Below are positions 6,204 through 10,824 of a DNA stretch of 10,824 bases, piece by piece. The translations under genes were made by a program, and so were the position numbers. This DNA is from Solobacterium sp. (lineage in GTDB: Bacteria; Bacillota_I; Bacilli_A; Erysipelotrichales; Erysipelotrichaceae). The DNA lies in contig JAFWJP010000243.1 of assembly GCA_017514645.1 (NCBI GenBank), positions 1 through 10,824 on the forward strand. Reading direction: 5' to 3'. Each line of letters begins with the position of its first letter. Positions within the stretch are counted from its first letter, which is position 1. The notes beneath the pieces were generated by a model, which did no database searches, was not told where the DNA came from, and saw only the letters and a list, made by a program, of their open reading frames with translations.

Positions 6204-7880
6204 CTATAGTACAGCAGACGCTTCCACTCTGCCGCTCTTTTCCTGTTCTGCCTGTACGGTGATGACCGTACCTGCCGGTGCCCGGACGATCCAGGTGAGT
6301 TTCTTTCTCGCCGGTGCGTTCGCCATTGTGGAATAGTTCCCGTAGGCAAACGGTCCGGTAACGGTACGGCTGTAGTCGGACAGATTTCCGGCATCCGTGC
6401 AGGCTTTTCCGGAGAGGATCTCTGCCCCTTCCAGTGTGACTTTGACATGCTTGTCGATCTCCAGTTCTGCCGCATGATCCGTGATGAACGTCGGCAGATA
6501 GCCGGTATTGCCGATGACCGCAGTTACTTCATAGAGACCTTCTCCGCATGCCTTCACCTGCAGCGGTTCCACACACAGCTTCGGCAGCGCCTGTACAAAA
6601 CGCAGATAGAACCGCATAACCATGTCCAGAAGTTCTTCCAGCCGGTCACACGGCGCGTTCTGCTGGGTAAACTTGTAATTGAAGCCGCCGATCTCCACAT
6701 CACCGAACGTTTCATGACGGAACGGTCTCCAGTCCAGATAATCCTGCGGCTCATGTTCCCTGACCCACTTCATGCAGGCATTGAACCGGTTGATACCATC
6801 ATACGGATCATCCGTGCGCTCATTTCCCCATTTCAGCGGTGCACCGGCCTTGTTCGCCAGATCCCACAACTCAATCGTATATGTCAGGATCCCCTGTGTT
6901 TCATAGCACCAGTCGTCAAAGGCTCCGGAATCCGGATGATCCTTGTCCGTGACATAGGCGTCATACAGATTCAGGATGACGTAATCCAGCAGTTCCTTCC
7001 CTTCTTCCGCAATCTGACGGAACGCCTTCCGGTCGGCAGCGCTCATCGTCATCTCGCTTCTCGTTCCCGGCGGATACAGGATCATTCCACCGCTGGTGTG
7101 GTTGGTCGAGATTGCGCCGATGTTGGGATGAGAGATCACCCAGTCCGCCAGCGCCCTGGTCTCCGGATTGCTCAGGGGATATTCACCGGCCCCCTGCTGA
7201 CGGTTTTCCGGGAACCACCCGAACGGGAAATTCCGGTTGAAATCCGAGGACCAGTCCGGCCGTTTCCGTTTGAGGTTTTCGTCCCCATCGTAAGGTTCCA
7301 GAACCCCTTCCGGATAGATATCGTAGAATGTCCCTTCCGCGTCTACGGGCTTCCGCAGCGTCATTTCACCGTTTTCATCCAGTTTCCAGGCCCCGTAGGG
7401 TGTCGGGATGCGCATCATGCGGATCACACCGTCCTGATCGAGGTCTTCTTCCCGGATCCCGCCTTCCTTGGGATTGTGCACCCGGTTGACAGAGCGCACG
7501 GTATAGGGTGTGGTCAGGTAGGCTTCCGCTCCGTCCGGAGAGATCCGCGGAATGATATAGACCGTCGTTGTGTCCAGCAGACGGGTAATCGTTTCATCTT
7601 TGCCGTAGCCGGTCAGAAAGGCGTCCATTGCGTACATTGCGGCCATGGATCCGGTGACTTCGCCGGCATGGGTGTTTCCGTCGATCTGGAAGCCGGGCTT
7701 CGTTTCCGGCGCTCCCGTCTCCCGGTTTGTCAGCGTAACAGCGTACAGTATGCGTCCTTCCGGTGTTGTACAGATCGATTCCGCGCTGCACAGCCCCGGA
7801 AAGTGTTCCGTAAAGTAATTGATCTTTTCGCACAGCTCCTCATAACGGTAGTAATGATCATAGATAAAGGTTGTTCTCAT
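6204..7880 (-). CDS. M14 family zinc carboxypeptidase, no signal peptide, with C-terminal beta-rich domain
   Basis: 558 aa from the ATG at 7880, which has GGAGG about 9 nt upstream; a farther in-frame ATG at 7943 lies across the likely promoter and is not preferred. The zinc site is complete: HAGE (H71, E74) and H261 in the NHTSGG segment. DFNRNF (213-218) supplies the Asn/Arg substrate-carboxylate clamp, and E337 in TIELWD is the general-base Glu. These features show an active M14 metallocarboxypeptidase. About 420-558 is a separate, non-catalytic segment of beta-type character of the kind often appended in this family. There is no signal sequence or lipobox, so the enzyme should be cytoplasmic, perhaps trimming imported or turned-over peptides. 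It has its own promoter, lies alone between the operon below and the divergent peroxidase operon, and shows no clear terminator before the next gene. The preferred residue at the cleavage site cannot be deduced. Confidence 0.93.
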   Translation of the reverse strand: MRTTFIYDHYYRYEELCEKINYFTEHFPGLCSAESICTTPEGRILYAVTLTNRETGAPETKPGFQIDGNTHAGEVTGSMAAMYAMDAFLTGYGKDETITRLLDTTTVYIIPRISPDGAEAYLTTPYTVRSVNRVHNPKEGGIREEDLDQDGVIRMMRIPTPYGAWKLDENGEMTLRKPVDAEGTFYDIYPEGVLEPYDGDENLKRKRPDWSSDFNRNFPFGWFPENRQQGAGEYPLSNPETRALADWVISHPNIGAISTNHTSGGMILYPPGTRSEMTMSAADRKAFRQIAEEGKELLDYVILNLYDAYVTDKDHPDSGAFDDWCYETQGILTYTIELWDLANKAGAPLKWGNERTDDPYDGINRFNACMKWVREHEPQDYLDWRPFRHETFGDVEIGGFNYKFTQQNAPCDRLEELLDMVMRFYLRFVQALPKLCVEPLQVKACGEGLYEVTAVIGNTGYLPTFITDHAAELEIDKHVKVTLEGAEILSGKACTDAGNLSDYSRTVTGPFAYGNYSTMANAPARKKLTWIVRAPAGTVITVQAEQEKSGRVEASAVL

Positions 7881-7907
7881 GGTGCTTCCGCCTCCGTTAC
7901 CGTTACT

Positions 7908-7916
7908 ATGATAACA
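7908..7916 (-). promoter_or_regulatory. Extended -10 promoter of the carboxypeptidase gene
   Basis: Minus strand TGTTATCAT, the TGn extension plus TATCAT (5 of 6 matches). No good -35 is present at the usual distance, which the extended -10 could compensate. It lies about 28 nt before the start codon at 7880 and back-to-back with the peroxidase promoter. Confidence 0.55.
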
Positions 7917-7932
7917 TTTGCGGCAGAAGGGA

Positions 7933-7960
7933 TTGACAGCCAATTTATATTTGATAAAAT
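7933..7960 (+). promoter_or_regulatory. Promoter of the peroxidase/flavoprotein/OhrR-like operon
   Basis: Perfect TTGACA (7933-7938), a 16-nt spacer and TAAAAT (7955-7960, 5 of 6). A TATAAT at 7960-7965 is an alternative -10 but is too far (21 nt) from this -35. A ribosome site AGGAGG at 7979-7984 stands 6 nt before the ATG at 7991. Confidence 0.75.
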
Positions 7961-7967
7961 ATAATTG
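7941..7967 (+). promoter_or_regulatory. Candidate operator: 27-bp AT-rich inverted repeat over the promoter
   Basis: CAATT at the left end and AATTG at the right end are inverted arms; an inner TTT/AAA pair flanks the centre. The left half, CAATTTATATTTG, is itself an imperfect palindrome. CAATT/AATTG arms match the core of OhrR operators in Bacillus (TACAATT-AATTGTA). The repeat lies between the -35 and the start of transcription, covering the -10, and the operon encodes an OhrR-like repressor, so autorepression at this site is a reasonable inference. Confidence 0.45.
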
Positions 7968-7990
7968 CTTAAAATTAGAGGAGGCTAACT

Positions 7991-8536
7991 ATGTCAATCT
8001 ACGATTATTCCGTAAAGAACACCTTCGGCGAGGAAATCTCCCTCGACAACTACCGCGGCAAGGTCATGGTCATTGTCAATACCGCTACCGGCTGCGGATT
8101 CACGCCTCAGTATGAAGATCTGGAAAAACTCTACGAAGACTTCCATGACAAAGGTCTGGAGATCGTCGATATTCCGTGCAATCAGTTCATGGGACAGACA
8201 CCGGGTTCGGATGAGGAGATCCATGAGTTCTGCACGCTGCACTACAATACCCAGTTCCCACAGATGACCAAGAGCGAAGTCAACGGTGCGAACGCCCTGC
8301 CGGTCTATGCATACCTGAAGGAGCAGAAGGGCTTCACAGGCTTCGGCAAAGGTCCGAAGGCCCTGATGATGAAGGGCTTCACCGCAACAAACGACAAATC
8401 CAACGGCTGGGCAAAGGACGATATCAAGTGGAACTTCACAAAGTTCGTCGTTGACAGGGAAGGAAACGTCGTTGCGCGCTTTGAACCGACACAGGACATG
8501 GCGGAACTGAGAGCCTGTGTAGAAACACTGCTGTAA
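7991..8536 (+). CDS. gpx: Thiol peroxidase of the glutathione peroxidase family (Cys type)
   Basis: 181 aa with the complete family frame. The peroxidatic cysteine is C35 in TATGCGFTPQY. PCNQF (62-66) gives Q65, and IKWNF (145-149) gives W147 and N148, together the catalytic tetrad. C81, in EFC after DEEIH, matches the resolving cysteine position of thioredoxin-dependent homologues such as yeast Gpx3 (C36/C82). It should therefore reduce hydroperoxides in the cytoplasm with thioredoxin-type thiols rather than glutathione. An insert at about 112-143 (FGKGPKAL region) before the WNF motif is longer than in many short bacterial forms. First gene of the operon behind a strong promoter. The next gene encodes a flavoprotein disulfide reductase and the third a peroxide-sensing repressor, consistent with inducible peroxide defence. 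Direct electron donation by the flavoprotein is inferred. Confidence 0.95.
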   Translation: MSIYDYSVKNTFGEEISLDNYRGKVMVIVNTATGCGFTPQYEDLEKLYEDFHDKGLEIVDIPCNQFMGQTPGSDEEIHEFCTLHYNTQFPQMTKSEVNGANALPVYAYLKEQKGFTGFGKGPKALMMKGFTATNDKSNGWAKDDIKWNFTKFVVDREGNVVARFEPTQDMAELRACVETLL

Positions 8537-8549
8537 AGGAGTACGGACG

Positions 8550-9416
8550 ATGAGCAGATACGATATTGCGATCATCGGGACCGGTCCGGGCGGACTAGAA
8601 GCCGCAATTACCGCGACAGTACGCAATAAATCAGTTCTTCTGGTGGGTTCGCCCGCTTCCAGCGAGAAAGTATACAAGGCTCATACGATCCAGAACTATC
8701 TCGGTCTGCCGGAAGCCGGCGGAGAAACCCTGCAGAAGGCATTCCTCGGACATCTGGACCAGATGGGCATCAAGATCACGGAAGACCGCATCATCGCGGT
8801 ATACAACATGGGTGACTACTTCGGCCTGCAGGGGCGGGAAAACGTCTATGAAGCCGAAACCGTGATCCTGGCGACCGGAGTTGTTGCGTCAAAGCCGTTC
8901 CCCGGAGAAGAGGAATTCCTCGGCAGAGGCGTCAGCTACTGCGCTACCTGCGACGCAGCCCTGTACCGCGGCAAGAAAACCGTTGTGATCGGCTTCTCCC
9001 CCAAGGAAGAGGAAGAAGCGGACTTCATGAACGAATACGCTGCCGAAACCATCTACATTCCGATGTACAAAGGCGATGTCAAGGTACGTGACGGTGTACA
9101 GGTCATGCGGGTTAAGCCCAAATCCATTGAAGGGGCCTTCAAGGTCACAAAACTCGTAACCGGGGAAGGCGACATTGAAACAGACGGCGTGTTCATCCTG
9201 CGGGACGCCATCGCACCCGGAATGCTGATTCAGGGACTGGAGACGGACGGACCGCATGTCAAGGTAGACCTGCAGATGAGAACAAGCATGGACGGTGTTT
9301 ATGCCTGCGGAGATATTGCCGGTACACCGTATCAGTACATCAAAGCAGCCGGACAGGGAAACACAGCAGCGCTGTCCGCGGTCAGTTATCTGGCGGAAAA
9401 GGCCCGCAGGCACTAG
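8550..9416 (+). CDS. Thioredoxin reductase-like flavoprotein lacking NADPH-binding motifs (candidate ferredoxin-dependent, FFTR type)
   Basis: 288 aa, shorter than ordinary TrxB (about 310-320). FAD-binding motif GTGPGG (10-15), the ATG motif (108-110), redox CATC (C131, C134) and the FAD-contacting GD (254-255) in YACGDIAG are all present. At the place where TrxB has its NADPH motif GxGxxA, this protein reads VVIGFSPKEEEE (145-156), with no glycine triad, and the HRRxxxR phosphate-binding motif is missing (YIPMYKGDVKVRD at 169-181). Loss of both motifs is the hallmark of the ferredoxin-linked flavin thioredoxin reductases described in clostridia. The likely role is to reduce thioredoxin or the adjacent peroxidase using a non-NADPH donor; the donor is inferred, not seen. 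AAGGAG overlaps the preceding stop, 8 nt before the ATG, and the gap is 13 nt. A ferredoxin or thioredoxin gene is not in the window. Confidence 0.82.
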   Translation: MSRYDIAIIGTGPGGLEAAITATVRNKSVLLVGSPASSEKVYKAHTIQNYLGLPEAGGETLQKAFLGHLDQMGIKITEDRIIAVYNMGDYFGLQGRENVYEAETVILATGVVASKPFPGEEEFLGRGVSYCATCDAALYRGKKTVVIGFSPKEEEEADFMNEYAAETIYIPMYKGDVKVRDGVQVMRVKPKSIEGAFKVTKLVTGEGDIETDGVFILRDAIAPGMLIQGLETDGPHVKVDLQMRTSMDGVYACGDIAGTPYQYIKAAGQGNTAALSAVSYLAEKARRH

Positions 9417-9424
9417 GTGAATCT

Positions 9425-9844
9425 ATGAAACCGGATTCTCCCTGCCTCGAAAACATGCTGTGTTTTCCGCTCTACGCTGCCTCACGCAAGGTCATCAACT
9501 ACTACACACCGCTGCTGAAACCCTTCGGACTGACCTATACCCAGTACCTGGTGCTGATCGTACTCTGGGAAACCGATGGTCTGACGATCGGTGAGCTGTG
9601 CCGGAAACTGTATCTGGACAGCGGTACGATCACCCCTATGATCAAGAAGATGGAAAAGGAAGGGCTGGTCGAACGTCACCGCTGTGAACAGGATGAACGC
9701 TCTGTACGGGTATCCCTGACCGATAAAGGAAAAGACCTCGAGGAGAAGCTCATCGAGGTTCCGGGAAAGGTTGCCGTACAGCTGCACATTGACCCGCAGG
9801 ACGCCCTGCAGATGTACCAGACTCTGTATACAATACTGAACTGA
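9425..9844 (+). CDS. MarR-family repressor, OhrR-like (organic peroxide sensor)
   Basis: 139 aa. The N-terminal LENMLCFPLYAASR block (8-21) matches Bacillus subtilis OhrR, with C13 at the position of the peroxide-sensing C15. Y27 and Y38 fall at the positions of the partner tyrosines Y29 and Y40 there. A winged helix follows (about 52-103), with the recognition segment SGTITPMIKKMEKEGLV (66-82) and the wing CEQDERSVRV (87-96). Extra cysteines C7, C59 and C87 could give a 2-Cys variant. In the reduced state it should bind DNA as a dimer and shut the operon; oxidation of C13 would release it. The inverted repeat at 7941-7967 is the obvious binding site. Last gene of the operon: AGGTGA overlaps the preceding TAG and lies 4 nt before the ATG, and the terminator follows. 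Sensing of specific organic peroxides is inferred from the family. Confidence 0.86.
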   Translation: MKPDSPCLENMLCFPLYAASRKVINYYTPLLKPFGLTYTQYLVLIVLWETDGLTIGELCRKLYLDSGTITPMIKKMEKEGLVERHRCEQDERSVRVSLTDKGKDLEEKLIEVPGKVAVQLHIDPQDALQMYQTLYTILN

Positions 9845-9847
9845 AAG

Positions 9848-9893
9848 AAAACCTCCGTATCGTTATCACAGTATGAACGATCTGGAGGTTTTT
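9848..9893. terminator. Bidirectional stem-loop terminator between convergent genes
   Basis: AAAACCTCC (9848-9856) pairs with GGAGGTTTT (9884-9892), followed by T. Inside, ATCGTT (9859-9864) pairs with AACGAT (9876-9881), leaving an 11-nt loop and a small internal loop. It begins 4 nt after the OhrR-like stop and 4 nt before the lipoprotein stop. The A-run on the left gives the minus transcript its U-rich tail. Confidence 0.9.
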
Positions 9894-9896
9894 AAT

Positions 9897-10646
9897 TTAG
9901 TTCTGTTCAAGAAACCGGTCGATCTGCCAGATATATCTTGCAATCCAAGACGTCGTAGGTTTATGCGGCACCGGTTCATGCTTGTCTATATCGAATTCGA
10001 CATGGACTTCTCCTGTACTCGTCTCGTATGCAAGTTTTCCTTCTTTATAAAGCCGGTACTTTGTTCCGTTCTGCAAAACCACAAAAAACGGTTCTCCTGT
10101 TTCTTTATCCGTCTGCCAGGCCGATTCAGGAAGATCCAGCGTATATACATAACCGGCAGACTTCGTCAGAGTGACCGCATTGACGACTGCCTCGGCATCC
10201 CTCTCTCCAGCGTAGTATAGGTTTGCGTCCGGTCCTCCTGCTGAGACAAGATAGATTTCGGCGCAGCCATAAAAGAACCTGCCTTCTCCGTCAATGTCTT
10301 CGTCCCATTCTGCTGCCTGCTCCTCGGTTACACCGTTGCTGTCTGTATAAACCTTGGTGTAATCAACATGGACCCGCATCACAAGATCCTTGTCAATGAT
10401 ATACTCGTTCTTCGGTGATAATATAATGTACTCGCTGTAGTTTCCCGTCTGTTCGCCAAAGGCATCTGTTTGATAGACTCTTTCTTTTGACCATTCAAAA
10501 TACTCTTCCCAGTTCTCCGGCGTTACTTCGTAGTACGTGATATGGTTTCCCAGTTCTGCAGCGTCAATTTCAAGCGCTTTTGATTCAGCTGAGCCACACC
10601 CAGCAAGCAGAACAACGCTCAAAACGGCGGCCGTAATCTTCTTCAT
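9897..10646 (-). CDS. Predicted lipoprotein of unknown function
   Basis: 249 aa. Short N-terminal signal (MKKITAAVLSVVLLAGC) with lipobox LAGC; C17 is the expected lipidation site, so the mature protein is anchored on the outer face of the membrane. AGGAG is about 8 nt before the ATG at 10646 and a -10 TATAAT lies upstream. The mature part is mixed strand-rich sequence, acidic in the middle, with aromatic residues spread throughout and no recognisable catalytic motif, transmembrane helix or repeat. The C-terminal end (PTTSWIARYIWQIDRFLEQN) is amphipathic and slightly basic. I do not recognise a family. It is a monocistronic gene convergent with the peroxidase operon, with a shared terminator, and next to the structured region at the right edge. 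A role in envelope stress or substrate binding would be guesswork. Confidence 0.85.
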   Translation of the reverse strand: MKKITAAVLSVVLLAGCGSAESKALEIDAAELGNHITYYEVTPENWEEYFEWSKERVYQTDAFGEQTGNYSEYIILSPKNEYIIDKDLVMRVHVDYTKVYTDSNGVTEEQAAEWDEDIDGEGRFFYGCAEIYLVSAGGPDANLYYAGERDAEAVVNAVTLTKSAGYVYTLDLPESAWQTDKETGEPFFVVLQNGTKYRLYKEGKLAYETSTGEVHVEFDIDKHEPVPHKPTTSWIARYIWQIDRFLEQN

Positions 10647-10669
10647 ATGCTTCTCCTGTTCCGAATAAG

Positions 10670-10675
10670 ATTATA
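10670..10675 (-). promoter_or_regulatory. Candidate -10 element of the lipoprotein gene
   Basis: Perfect TATAAT on the minus strand, about 24 nt before the start codon. No convincing -35 is visible at 16-18 nt upstream. Confidence 0.5.
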
Positions 10676-10719
10676 TATGTTCTACCGGCGATACAGGCTG
10701 TTGTTTTAGAAATAAGTAT

Positions 10720-10824
10720 CCACCGGCTAAGCCGGTGGTATTTCAGTGGTATTTCATATGCGGGCATAGCCCTGATCTCAAAGCTGCGCTTTACAGCGCA
10801 AATGTGGTCTGCGCAAGCATATTA
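10720..10824. repeat. Structured non-coding segment, possible IS200/IS605-type element end or associated RNA, cut by window edge
   Basis: Three perfect hairpins stand in a row: CCACCGGC/GCCGGTGG with TAA loop (10720-10738), GGGC/GCCC with ATA loop (10762-10772), and TGCGCT/AGCGCA with TTAC loop (10785-10800). An 11-bp tandem repeat GTGGTATTTCA lies at 10735-10756. Short hairpins near termini and adjacent structured RNA are typical of IS200/IS605-family ends (with TnpB RNA). No transposase coding sequence is inside the window, so the assignment is tentative and could equally be a structured intergenic repeat. Confidence 0.4.

Noticed and set aside
6447..7964. 505-codon open frame on the plus strand opposite the carboxypeptidase
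   Set aside because: It is the mirror of a well-supported M14 gene and would also run through the peroxidase promoter region.
10585..10767. 60-codon minus-strand frame overlapping the lipoprotein start and the hairpins
   Set aside because: It overlaps the lipoprotein signal sequence and promoter, has no ribosome site, and crosses a perfect hairpin; likely chance.
10720..10824. CRISPR array
   Set aside because: There is only one tandem 11-bp duplication and different hairpins, with no regularly spaced repeat and spacer pattern.

Overview
The window looks like chromosomal DNA of a low-oxygen Bacillota (Firmicutes). GC is moderate, Shine-Dalgarno sites of the AGGAGG type sit before almost every gene, sigma-A-type promoters are visible, genes are tightly packed with 4-nt stop/start overlaps, and there is a pyridine-nucleotide-independent-looking thioredoxin-reductase homologue next to a thiol peroxidase. 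An Erysipelotrichales- or Clostridia-like host fits, but the sequence alone does not settle the taxon.

Left part (1-2616, minus strand): a set of membrane/nucleotide-binding genes resembling a potassium-channel system. The first gene has a membrane domain without a selectivity filter, followed by a Rossmann-like segment. The next frame carries a second TrkA-N-like NAD-binding domain and a C-terminal ryanodine-receptor (RyR)-like repeat domain. These two frames probably form one ancestral protein split by a -1 frame change at 1918-1921. The third gene (1-756, running off the left edge) is a two-TM channel with a canonical TVGYGD filter and its own Rossmann segments.

Centre-left (2757-6177, minus strand): a three-gene operon from a good promoter at 6148-6177 to an intrinsic terminator at 2757-2785. 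It encodes an IspD/TarI-family cytidylyltransferase, an acetolactate-synthase-like thiamine-diphosphate enzyme and a LicD-family phosphotransferase, joined by two ATGA overlaps. The likely joint job is to make a CDP-activated alcohol or polyol and attach it as a phosphodiester to a surface glycan. This parallels the human ISPD/FKTN/FKRP CDP-ribitol route, but the actual substrate is unknown.

Centre (6204-7880, minus strand): an M14 zinc carboxypeptidase without a signal peptide, with its own extended -10 promoter in a 110-bp divergent region.

Right (7933-9893, plus strand): a redox operon of thiol (glutathione-type) peroxidase, an FFTR-like flavoprotein with a CxxC centre but no NADPH motifs, and an OhrR-like MarR repressor with the sensing Cys and Tyr residues. 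A strong promoter overlaps a 27-bp AT-rich inverted repeat that is a candidate operator, and a large stem-loop terminator closes the operon. It probably works as a self-regulated peroxide-detoxification module.

Far right: a convergent lipoprotein gene of unknown function (9897-10646), then about 145 bp without a gene that holds a series of perfect hairpins and a tandem 11-bp repeat. This resembles the end of an IS200/IS605-type element or its associated structured RNA, cut by the window edge.
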